Of a stretch of DNA of 24,299 bases, positions 1 through 7,293 are shown piece by piece; positions within the stretch are counted from its first letter, which is position 1; every line of letters starts with the position of its first letter. The DNA lies in assembly GCA_002343455.1 (NCBI GenBank), contig DDSR01000130.1:523-24821 (forward strand), written 5' to 3'. This DNA comes from Deltaproteobacteria bacterium UBA2385. GTDB lineage: Bacteria > Myxococcota_A > UBA796 > UBA2385. Position numbers and translations under genes: made by a program. The notes under the pieces were generated by a model. That model had not been told where the DNA came from. It saw only the letters and a program-made list of their open reading frames with translations, and searched no databases.

Positions 1-1
1 C

Positions 2-400
2 GCCGACATCGCCCAGCGCGTGGCGGCGGATCGGAGCGGCACCCACCACGTCTGGTCCCCCGGCTGGCCCGCCTGGAAGAGCTGGAACGAGGTCCCCGAG
101 GTCGCCTCCCTGGTCCCGCCGCCCCCCACGGCCGCGCCGCCTCCTCCGCCCGGAGCGGGGCAGCCGATGCACTACAGCGGCTCGTCGGGCACGACCGAAG
201 AGCTCAACGCCGTCGAGATCGCCCGTCGCCTCGCAGCCGAGCCGGGCGGCCGACACCTGGTCTGGAAGGCGGGGATGAGCGGCTGGACCCCTGCAGCCGA
301 CCTGCCCGAGGTCGCGCAGGCTCTGGCAGCCCTCGGGCCTCCTCCTCCTCCGCCGGTCGGCCCGCCGGGACCTCCTCCTCCTCCTCCCCTGAAGGACTGA
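2..400 (+). CDS. GYF_2-like (DUF4339-type) protein, C-terminal part
   Basis: The gene enters the window from the left; the frame is open back to base 2, so the GTG at position 20 is probably internal. Two related units of about 34 residues are visible. One starts ADIAQRVAAD and runs to NEVPEV; the other starts AVEIARRLAAE and runs to ADLPEV. Both contain HHVW or HLVW, a second tryptophan motif (PAWKSW or SGWTPA) and a closing PEV. This resembles the bacterial GYF_2/DUF4339 fold, usually a protein-interaction module. The units are joined by a Pro/Ala linker, and the protein ends in proline runs followed by LKD. In some bacteria such repeats sit at the end of SPFH-domain proteins, but that part would lie outside the window. 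No membrane segment or enzyme motif is visible here. The family call is moderately sure; the function is unknown. Confidence 0.75.
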   Translation, partial: ADIAQRVAADRSGTHHVWSPGWPAWKSWNEVPEVASLVPPPPTAAPPPPPGAGQPMHYSGSSGTTEELNAVEIARRLAAEPGGRHLVWKAGMSGWTPAADLPEVAQALAALGPPPPPPVGPPGPPPPPPLKD

Positions 401-405
401 GGCCA

Positions 406-425
406 GCGGAGGACCTGCGCTCCGC
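406..425. terminator. Hairpin between convergent stop codons
   Basis: A perfect 6-bp stem (GCGGAG with CTCCGC, loop of 8 bases) fills the 26-bp gap between the convergent genes ending at 400 and 427. It has no T-tract, so it is only a candidate bidirectional terminator. Confidence 0.4.
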
Positions 426-426
426 C

Positions 427-1377
427 CTACTCCTGGATCGAGGTCACGAGGAAGAGCCCGTCGACCTCGTCCACCGAGTAGGCGAGCCCGTTGACCACGT
501 AGATGCCTTGGGGCTGTAGGGCGCCGCTGAGCTCGGCCCGCCCCAGCTCCTGGGCGCTCTCGGGCTGGGTGATGTCCAGGATGGCCAACGCCTCGTCCCT
601 GCCCAGGTAGAGGCGGTCCCCGAGCGTGGCCAGGCCCCAGGCGGGCTCGTCGGCCCAGTGCTGGAGGAGGGTCGGGGCGCTGAGGTCCGAGACGTCGATC
701 AGGGCGAGGCCGTCCTGGCCCAGCGCGGCCCAGAGCAGCCCGTCCTGAGCTCGGAGCCCGCCGACGCCGACCACGCCGGGCAGCTCGAGCTGGGCCCGCT
801 CATCCAGGTTCAGGCCGAGCACCCGCAGCAGGCCGTCCTCGGTGGCGACGAAGACGCCGACCCGATCGTAGGCCACCGCCGTCGCTGCCGGAGCGGCGAG
901 CTCGGCCTGCTTGTTGCTGTCCAGGTGCTCGGCGTTGTATGTGACGACGCCCTCGACCCGCAGAGCGCCGGACTCCTCGTCGCTGCCGGCCAGCCAGAGC
1001 TGTCGCTCGCCGGGATCGACCGCCAGGGCGGTGAACGGCGTGCCGCTCTCGTAGCCGCCGAGGATGTTCAGGTTGCCGGGGTGGACCACCTGAAGGCCCA
1101 TGCTGCCCGCCGCCACGTGGACCCGACCGGTCTCGCCGCCCAGGTCGAAGCAGGGCAGGGCCAGCGACTCCTCGCTGGAGGGGCGGATCGGGTCGGAGAG
1201 ATCGATCACATGGAGTCCGTCTTCGCCCGTGCAGGCGAAGGCCCGGGTGTTGTCGACCCACAAGGCCCGGGCTGGAGGGATCTCCAGGCGGGCGACCTCG
1301 GCGCCGAAGCTGAGGTCGACGTCGGCGGGGGGCGTCGGTTCGCCCGGCGAGCAGGCCAGCAGGGTCAGGAGGATCAT
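427..1377 (-). CDS. LVIVD-repeat beta-propeller lipoprotein
   Basis: A predicted 316-residue secreted lipoprotein. It starts with a very short hydrophobic leader and a lipobox (LLAC, cysteine at residue 9), so the mature protein should be lipid-anchored in the envelope. The body has repeated segments of the LVIVD type: GLHVIDLSDPIRP, GLALIDVSDLSAP and ALAILDITQPESA, with other blade-like strands between. The family forms beta-propellers seen in many surface proteins of unknown role; no catalytic motif is visible. An open frame continues upstream to 1629, but the lipobox directly after the ATG at 1377 makes that the sensible start. The signal n-region lacks Lys or Arg, which is odd, and no clear Shine-Dalgarno precedes the ATG. 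It is divergent from the sensor kinase, with 76 bp between the starts. Confidence 0.75.
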   Translation of the reverse strand: MILLTLLACSPGEPTPPADVDLSFGAEVARLEIPPARALWVDNTRAFACTGEDGLHVIDLSDPIRPSSEESLALPCFDLGGETGRVHVAAGSMGLQVVHPGNLNILGGYESGTPFTALAVDPGERQLWLAGSDEESGALRVEGVVTYNAEHLDSNKQAELAAPAATAVAYDRVGVFVATEDGLLRVLGLNLDERAQLELPGVVGVGGLRAQDGLLWAALGQDGLALIDVSDLSAPTLLQHWADEPAWGLATLGDRLYLGRDEALAILDITQPESAQELGRAELSGALQPQGIYVVNGLAYSVDEVDGLFLVTSIQE

Positions 1378-1439
1378 GGGCGCATCATGGCACGAGGCGA
1401 CGAGATCTGCCGCCGGAGAGGAAAGGACTGGAGCGTCGG

Positions 1440-1445
1440 TATACG
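1440..1445 (+). promoter_or_regulatory. Possible -10 element of the hybrid kinase gene
   Basis: TATACG lies 8 bases before the ATG at 1454. If it is a sigma-70-type -10 box, transcription would begin at or next to the start codon, giving a leaderless or nearly leaderless mRNA. No convincing -35 box is seen 17 bases upstream, so this is weak. Confidence 0.2.
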
Positions 1446-1453
1446 ATGGTCCT

Positions 1454-2974
1454 ATGGACCCTGCCTCGCCGCACGTGGAACCGCCGCTCTCCCCCGCGGT
1501 GGCCTCCCTGCTGGAGGACATCTGCCGGCATGTTCGCGTAGGCATGGCGGTCTTCGACTCTGATGGGTGCTTCGTCGTCGCCTTCGGGCCGGAGCTGCGG
1601 GCGATGGGGATCTCCTCCGCCCAGGTCAACGGGGTCCACTACAGCGCGCTGGAGCTCCTCTGGCCGGAGCTGAGCGTCCCGATCCGCGATGCGCTGCGGG
1701 GAGCCTCGACCTCGCAGGTGCTGCCCTGGAGGGAGCAGATCAAGCACGTCTCGCTCGGTCCGCTCTTGGACGGGCAGGGGGCCGTCCGCGGTGCCATCTT
1801 GGTGACCACCGACCTGACGGACCGCCGGGTGGAGGAAGAGCGGAAGGCGCGCGCAGAGCGAATGGACAGCCTCGCCCGGCTCGCCGGAGGGGTCGCCCAC
1901 GACCTCAACAACCTGCTCTCGATCGTGACCATGGGGACCGGCCTCCTGGTCGAGGCGCTCTCCAGCGGCCAGGTGGCCGAGGCGATGTCGCAGGTGCAGG
2001 TGCTGGAGCGCTCAGTCGAGCGCGGCGCCCGCCTCAGCCGGCAGCTGGCCAGCTTCGCCCGCCGCCAGGTCGGGCCGCCGACGGTCATCGACCTTCACGC
2101 CCACCTCGGCCCCGTCCACGGCTTCCTGCAGGGCCTGGTCGGCGCGAGCGTCCGGCTGGAGCTGCGCCTGGGCGCGCAGGCGCCGCGGGTGCGCGTCATG
2201 CCGGGTCAGATCGAGCAGATCATGGTCAGCCTCGTCCAGCACGCCGCGGCCGGCATGCCGCAGGGCGGGCTGGTTCGGATCGAGACCGCCAGCCTGGAGC
2301 TGAGCGCCGACCCCGAGCTCCCCGCGGGGCCCTACGTCGCCATCTACGTGACCGACCAGGCCCGCCCGCTGTCGACCGAGGCCAACGAGCACCTCTTCGA
2401 GCCCTTCTTCGACGCCGACGGGCGCGGCGGCAGCCTGGGCCTGGCCACCTGCTACGGCGTGGCCATGCAGGCTGGGGGCAGGGTCCGGGCCCGAGGCTGG
2501 GAGGGCGGCAACCAGATCGAGGTCCTGATTCCCGCCACCTCGGACGAGCTGGGGGCCTCGGTAGAGCCGCCGCCCTCGCGGCGACGCGCCGGCCTGGGCT
2601 TCCGGGTGGCCCTGGTCGAGGACGAGGAGGTGCTGAGGGACCAGCTGGAGCAGCTGCTGCTGACCGCCGGCCACGCGGTGGTCCTGGCCGCCAGCGATGG
2701 TCAGCAGGCTCTGGAGTGGATCGAGGCCAACCCCGGGGTGGCCCAGATCGTCCTCAGCGACGTCGTGATGCCCCGGCTCTCGGGGGTCGAGCTGGCCAAT
2801 CGCCTGGAGGGGCGAGTCCCGGTGGTGCTGATGAGCGGCTTCGTCGGGGACGGGATCGAGCGGGTGAGTGAGCTCGGCGCGCGCTTCACCGTGCTGGTGA
2901 AGCCCGTCCGTCCCGACGAGATCCTCTCCGCCATCGACCGCGCCTTGCACGGAGCGCACCCGCAGGCCGGGTAG
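1454..2974 (+). CDS. Hybrid histidine kinase (PAS-HisKA-degenerate HATPase-REC)
   Basis: A predicted 506-residue cytoplasmic signalling protein with no membrane segment. Residues ~20-125 look like a PAS sensor domain ending in TDLTDRR. Residues ~130-205 are a HisKA dimerisation domain with H-box GGVAHDLNN (His149). Residues ~210-362 align with a HATPase_c domain but have lost key ATP-binding residues. The N-box asparagine is His263 (LVQHAAAGMPQGG), and the G1 DxGxG motif reads DQARP at 301-305; the F box (LFEPFF) and a weak G2 (GGSLGL) remain. Residues ~383-500 are a full receiver with acidic pocket E389/D390, phosphoacceptor D436 (LSDVVMP), Ser461 and Lys483. The ATG at 1454 was chosen because the PAS domain begins right after it and upstream codons overlap the divergent lipoprotein. 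The protein may be phosphorylated by a partner rather than bind ATP itself. Confidence 0.85.
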   Translation: MDPASPHVEPPLSPAVASLLEDICRHVRVGMAVFDSDGCFVVAFGPELRAMGISSAQVNGVHYSALELLWPELSVPIRDALRGASTSQVLPWREQIKHVSLGPLLDGQGAVRGAILVTTDLTDRRVEEERKARAERMDSLARLAGGVAHDLNNLLSIVTMGTGLLVEALSSGQVAEAMSQVQVLERSVERGARLSRQLASFARRQVGPPTVIDLHAHLGPVHGFLQGLVGASVRLELRLGAQAPRVRVMPGQIEQIMVSLVQHAAAGMPQGGLVRIETASLELSADPELPAGPYVAIYVTDQARPLSTEANEHLFEPFFDADGRGGSLGLATCYGVAMQAGGRVRARGWEGGNQIEVLIPATSDELGASVEPPPSRRRAGLGFRVALVEDEEVLRDQLEQLLLTAGHAVVLAASDGQQALEWIEANPGVAQIVLSDVVMPRLSGVELANRLEGRVPVVLMSGFVGDGIERVSELGARFTVLVKPVRPDEILSAIDRALHGAHPQAG

Positions 2975-2994
2975 CCCCTACGGGTCACGCCTGC
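2962..2994. terminator. Weak inverted repeat between convergent genes
   Basis: GCAGGC at 2962 pairs with GCCTGC at 2989, and GTAG/CTAC pairs inside the loop. It lies at the end of the kinase gene and in the 38-bp gap before the convergent repeat lipoprotein. It has no T-tract and its long loop makes it a weak terminator candidate. Confidence 0.2.
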
Positions 2995-3012
2995 ACAGCC
3001 CGCCCGGAGCGC

Positions 3013-6000
3013 TCAGAACGCCTCGGAGTTGTCGAAGGCGTTGGTGCAGTGCGGATCGTCGGCGTCGACCTTGCCGTCGGCGTCGTTGTCGACCCCGTCG
3101 TTGCACTGGGCGCCGCTGGAGTCGAAGCCGTCGTCCTCGCTCTCCACCCAGATCGAGGTGCAGATCGGGTCCTCGGTGTCGATCCAGCCGTCAGAGTCGT
3201 TGTCGACCAGGTCGTTGCACTCGGTGGAGGGGTCCGTCTCGGTGCTGGTCGAGCCGCTGAGGCAGGCGGGGTCCAGGGCGTCGACGAGGCCGTCGCTGTC
3301 GTTGTCGACGCCGTCGTTGCACTCGGCCCCGGCGAGGCCATCGTCCTCGTAGAGGGTGGTGGCCGAGGGGCAGGCCGGGTCCAAGGTGTCGATCCAGCCG
3401 TCGCTGTCGTTGTCCAGCCCGTCGGCGCACTCGGGCGTGTGGCTCTCGTCGGCGTCCCAGGCGGACTCGCAGCCATGGTCCCGGCTGTCGACCAGGGTGT
3501 CGCTGTCGTCGTCCAGCCCGTTGTTGCAGGAGAACTCCGCCCAACCGAGCTCTTCGTCGCCCGACCAGCAGTCCGGATCGTCCAGGTCGGTCCAGCCGTC
3601 GCTGTCGTCGTCGACGCCGTTGGCGCACTCGCCCGTGTCGCCGTCGGCCTCGTCGTTGTCCCAGGCGTCGGCGCACTCCGGGTCGGCGCTGTCGCTGAGG
3701 CCATCCCCGTCGTTGTCGACCAGGTCGTTGCACTCGGCGCTGCCCCGTCCCGCCTCGGCCGTCGCCTCGACGCAGTCCGGGTCGAGCTCGTCGGCCCAGC
3801 CGTCGCCGTCGTTGTCCAGCCCGTCCATGCAGAAGGCCGAGACATCGGACTCGCTGGGATCCAGGGCGTGGGCGCAGCCGGGATCTTCGGCGTCCACCAG
3901 CCCGTCGCCGTCGTTGTCGAGGGCGTCGGCGCAGACCAGGGTGGAGTAGCCGACCTCTTCGCCCAGGAAGAGGCAGTCGGGGTCTTCCAGGTCGATCCAG
4001 CCGTCGCTGTCGTTGTCGACCCCGTCGTCGCAGGCCGAGGTGGAGCTGGACTCGTCGTTGTCGAAGCCGTCGAGGCAGTCCGGGTCGTCGGCGTCCGTGA
4101 GCCCGTCGTCGTCGTTGTCGACGCCATCGGCGCAGGCCGCCAGGTCGCGGCTGCCGTCCTCGACCCCGTCGTCCACGCAGTCGGCGTCATCGGCGTCGGC
4201 CCAGCCGTCGCCGTCGTTGTCCAGGCCGTCCCGGCAGAGCGGGGACAGGCGGCGCTCGTCGCCGTCGAAGCCGTCGTCGCAGTCGGAGTCCAGGCTGTCC
4301 GTCCAGCCGTCGCCGTCGTCGTCCTCGCCGTTGTTGCAGGGCAGCGAGCTGAAGCCCGACTCCACCGCGTACAGCGCGCAGTCGGGGTCCTCCTCGTCGA
4401 TCCAGCCGTCGCCATCGTCGTCGAAGCCGTCCTCGCAGGTCCCGCTGAGGGGGCCCTCCTCGGTCTCGTCCCAGGCGGCGGTACACTGGGAGTCGTCGGC
4501 GTCGATCTCGCCGTCGCCGTCGTTGTCCAGCCCGTCGTTGCAGGCGTGGTCGGACAGCCCCAGCTCGTCGCCGTCCGTGCGACAGTCGGCGTCCTGAAGG
4601 TCGGTCCAGCCGTCGCCGTCGTCGTCGCTGCCGTTGGCGCAGTCGTCGGCCAGGGGGTCCTCGACCGGATCCTTGGCGTCCTCGCAGCCCGGATCCCGGG
4701 CGTCGATGCGCAGGTTGCCGTCGTTGTCCAGGCCGTCGTTGCACTCGCCGCTGCCGAAGCCCGTCTCGGCCGTGCTGCCGTCGGCGCAGTCGGGGTCCTC
4801 GTCGTCGATCCAGCCGTCGCCGTCTTCGTCCAGCCCGCCCTCGCAGTCGCCCAGGTCCTCCTCGTCGATCAGGCCGTAGCTGCAGGCGGGGTCCTCGGCG
4901 TCGACGAGCCCGTCACCGTCGTTGTCGACGGCGTCGTTGCACTCGGTGCTGCCCAGGCCCAGCTCGAGGCCGCCGCTGAGGCAGTCGGGGTCCAGCTCGT
5001 CCGCCCAGCCGTCGCCGTCGTTGTCGGCCCCGTCGTCGCACTCGTCGGAGGAGGGGCCCTCCACCTCGTCGAGGGCGTCCAGGCAGTCGCTGTCGTCGGC
5101 GTCTTCGTCGCCGTCGCCGTCGTTGTCGAGGCCGTCGTTGCACTCGGCGCTGCCGGCTCCGAGCTCCAGCACGCCGCTGGCGCAGTCGGGGTCCTCGTCG
5201 TCCACCCAGCCGTCGCGATCGTTGTCGAGGCCGTCGTTGCACTGGGTCCGGACCGAGGACTCGTCGTCGTCGTAGCCGCTGCTGCAGTCGGGGTCCGAGG
5301 CGTCGGCGAGGCCGTCTCCGTCGTTGTCGTTGCCGTCGTTGCAGGCGTACAGCGAGGTCGCCGGGGACTCCGAGTCCGAGGCGAAGTCGTCCAGGCAGCC
5401 GGGATCGTCCAGGTCGATCCAGCCGTCGCCGTCGTCGTCGGTGCCGTCCGAGCAGGCCGTGTCGCCCTCGTAGGGATCCGTGGCCTCGTCGCAGTCGGGG
5501 TCTTCGGCGTCGGTGAGGCCGTCGCTGTCGTTGTCGACGCCGTCGTTGCAGACGTAGCTGGAGTCGGTGCCCAGCTCGGTGATGCCGCTGACGCAGTCGG
5601 GGTCCTCGTCGTCGGTCCAGCCATCGCTGTCGTCGTCGAGCCCGTTCTCGCAGCCGCTGACCTCGGAGTCGTCGACGGCGCTGCTGCAGTCGGCGTCGGC
5701 GGCGTCGACGAGCCCGTCGCCGTCGTTGTCCAGCGCGTCGTTGCACTCGTCGGCTCCGGCGAAGCCGCTCTCGGCCGTGCCGCTGGTGCAGTCCGGATCC
5801 GCGCTGTCGACCCAGCCGTCGCCGTCGTCGTCCAGCCCGTTGGAGCAGGTGTCGACCTCGTCGTCGTCCAGGGCGTCCAGGCAGCCGCTGTCGGCGCTGT
5901 CCACCCGCCCGTCGCCGTCGTCGTCCAGCCCGTTGTTGCACTGGGGCCCGTCGCTGTCGAAGCCGAGCTCGGTGTCCCCCGTCGCGCAGTCGGGGTCCTC

Positions 6001-7293
6001 GCTGTCCACCCAGCCGTCGCCGTCGTTGTCGGCGCCGTCCAGGCAGTTGCTGCCCTCGCGCCGATCCGAGGCCGAGCTGCAGTCGGGATCGGCGGCGTCC
6101 ACCCGCCCGTCGCCGTCGTTGTCCACCCCGTCGCTGCACTGGGTGGTCCCCTCGACGCCGCCTTCGTCGTCGTCAAAGGGCGCGGCGCAGCCCAGGTCGT
6201 CCATGTCGACCCAGCCGTCGCCGTCATTGTCGGAGTCGTCCTCGCAGGCGGCCTGCTCGGCGTCGTCCAGCGCGTCGCCGCAGCCCCCGTCCTCGGCGTC
6301 GATGTCGCCGTCGCCGTCGTTGTCCAGCCCGTCGTTGCACTCGGTCCCGCCCGTCCCGGTCTCGTCCGTCCCCGTCGCGCAGTCGGGATCGTCGCCGTCC
6401 AGCCAGCCGTCGCCGTCGTTGTCGAGCCCGTCGTCGCAGGGGGGCGCCGCCTCGTCGTCGTCGAGCGCGCTGTCGCAGTCCGCGTCGCTGCTGTCGATCT
6501 GCCCGTCGCCGTCGTTGTCGAGGCCGTCGTTGCACTGGGTCGTGCCCACGCCGTCTTCGTCTTCGCCGCTGGCGCAGTCGGGATCGGCCAGGTCGGTCCA
6601 GCCGTCGCCGTCGTCGTCCTCGCCGTTGTCGCAGCCGGTGGCCTCCATCTCGTCGAGGGCGTCGTCGCACTCGGGGTCGGCGGCGTCGATCAGCCCGTCG
6701 CCGTCGTTGTCGAGGCCATCGTTGCACTGGGTGTCGCCGGTCGACTCCTCGGAGTCCCCGGAGAGGCAGTCCGGGTCGTCGCCGTCCAGCCAGCCGTCTT
6801 CGTCGTTGTCGAGGCCGTCCTCGCAGCCGGTGACCGGATCGGCCAGCAGGTCGACGTCGATGTCGATGGTGACGATCTCGTCGACCGTGAAGGAGACCGG
6901 CCCGAAGACCGGGGTGGCGACCGTCTGGGTCTGTCCCATCCAGCCGACCACGCCGAAGCCGAAGGGCCCCTCGTTCTGGCCGGGGCGCAGCTCGACCGTT
7001 GGCCAGCCGGCGCTGCCGGCGCTGATGCGGATGCCGAGCTCGAGCGCGGCGTCCTCGGTCAGCAGGTCCGCGATCTCCTGGCGGCTGTCCAGCTCGCCGG
7101 CGGGGAGGGCCTCGCCGTCGTCGCCGACGAAGGGGCTGAAGGGGTCGACGACCAGCAGCAGGCGGTCGGTGGCCTCGCCCACGGCGGCGGCGTCGCCCTG
7201 GAACTGGACCTGGATGGCGGTCCGGTCTTCGGGCTTGGACTTGCAGGCGGTGAGGACGCTGGCGGCCAGCAGCAGGGAGATTCGGGTGCTCAT
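3013..7293 (-). CDS. Giant Cys/Asp-rich repeat lipoprotein (38 DNDGDG repeats)
   Basis: A predicted 1426-residue surface lipoprotein. Residues 1-17 are a signal peptide with lipobox LTAC (Cys17). Residues ~20-156 form an N-terminal domain that I do not recognise. Residues 157-1426 are 38 tandem repeats with a 20-residue core, always Cys-X18-Cys, of the type CNDGLDNDGDGxxD...DPDC, plus an acidic tail of 11-17 residues. The DxDxDG spacing resembles calcium loops of thrombospondin type 3 and MopE-like repeats. Calcium binding and one disulfide per repeat are inferences. Odd repeats carry DGW and a Gly-rich tail often containing ELG; even repeats lack the Trp and have tails like ALDDDE, giving 19 two-repeat units. 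The ATG overlaps the stop of the PEGA gene (ATGA), so the two are probably co-translated. No C-terminal sorting signal is seen. Function unknown; a structural or adhesive role is likely. Confidence 0.85.
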   Translation of the reverse strand: MSTRISLLLAASVLTACKSKPEDRTAIQVQFQGDAAAVGEATDRLLLVVDPFSPFVGDDGEALPAGELDSRQEIADLLTEDAALELGIRISAGSAGWPTVELRPGQNEGPFGFGVVGWMGQTQTVATPVFGPVSFTVDEIVTIDIDVDLLADPVTGCEDGLDNDEDGWLDGDDPDCLSGDSEESTGDTQCNDGLDNDGDGLIDAADPECDDALDEMEATGCDNGEDDDGDGWTDLADPDCASGEDEDGVGTTQCNDGLDNDGDGQIDSSDADCDSALDDDEAAPPCDDGLDNDGDGWLDGDDPDCATGTDETGTGGTECNDGLDNDGDGDIDAEDGGCGDALDDAEQAACEDDSDNDGDGWVDMDDLGCAAPFDDDEGGVEGTTQCSDGVDNDGDGRVDAADPDCSSASDRREGSNCLDGADNDGDGWVDSEDPDCATGDTELGFDSDGPQCNNGLDDDGDGRVDSADSGCLDALDDDEVDTCSNGLDDDGDGWVDSADPDCTSGTAESGFAGADECNDALDNDGDGLVDAADADCSSAVDDSEVSGCENGLDDDSDGWTDDEDPDCVSGITELGTDSSYVCNDGVDNDSDGLTDAEDPDCDEATDPYEGDTACSDGTDDDGDGWIDLDDPGCLDDFASDSESPATSLYACNDGNDNDGDGLADASDPDCSSGYDDDESSVRTQCNDGLDNDRDGWVDDEDPDCASGVLELGAGSAECNDGLDNDGDGDEDADDSDCLDALDEVEGPSSDECDDGADNDGDGWADELDPDCLSGGLELGLGSTECNDAVDNDGDGLVDAEDPACSYGLIDEEDLGDCEGGLDEDGDGWIDDEDPDCADGSTAETGFGSGECNDGLDNDGNLRIDARDPGCEDAKDPVEDPLADDCANGSDDDGDGWTDLQDADCRTDGDELGLSDHACNDGLDNDGDGEIDADDSQCTAAWDETEEGPLSGTCEDGFDDDGDGWIDEEDPDCALYAVESGFSSLPCNNGEDDDGDGWTDSLDSDCDDGFDGDERRLSPLCRDGLDNDGDGWADADDADCVDDGVEDGSRDLAACADGVDNDDDGLTDADDPDCLDGFDNDESSSTSACDDGVDNDSDGWIDLEDPDCLFLGEEVGYSTLVCADALDNDGDGLVDAEDPGCAHALDPSESDVSAFCMDGLDNDGDGWADELDPDCVEATAEAGRGSAECNDLVDNDGDGLSDSADPECADAWDNDEADGDTGECANGVDDDSDGWTDLDDPDCWSGDEELGWAEFSCNNGLDDDSDTLVDSRDHGCESAWDADESHTPECADGLDNDSDGWIDTLDPACPSATTLYEDDGLAGAECNDGVDNDSDGLVDALDPACLSGSTSTETDPSTECNDLVDNDSDGWIDTEDPICTSIWVESEDDGFDSSGAQCNDGVDNDADGKVDADDPHCTNAFDNSEAF
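3016..6825 (-). repeat. Tandem repeat tract coding 38 Cys-X18-Cys units
   Basis: This is the repeat part of the giant lipoprotein gene. Units of 93-111 bp all encode a 60-bp core from Cys to Cys, and the higher-order period is about 200 bp (two units). The units are diverged in both protein and DNA, so this is an old array rather than a fresh expansion. Confidence 0.9.

Noticed and set aside
1378..1629. N-terminal extension of the LVIVD lipoprotein to 1629
   Set aside because: It would overlap the start of the divergent kinase, and the ATG at 1377 is followed directly by a leader and lipobox.
3016..6825. Regular repeats that could suggest a CRISPR array
   Set aside because: The period varies in steps of three bases, repeats and spacers are both coding and diverged, and the translation is a consistent Cys/Asp repeat protein.
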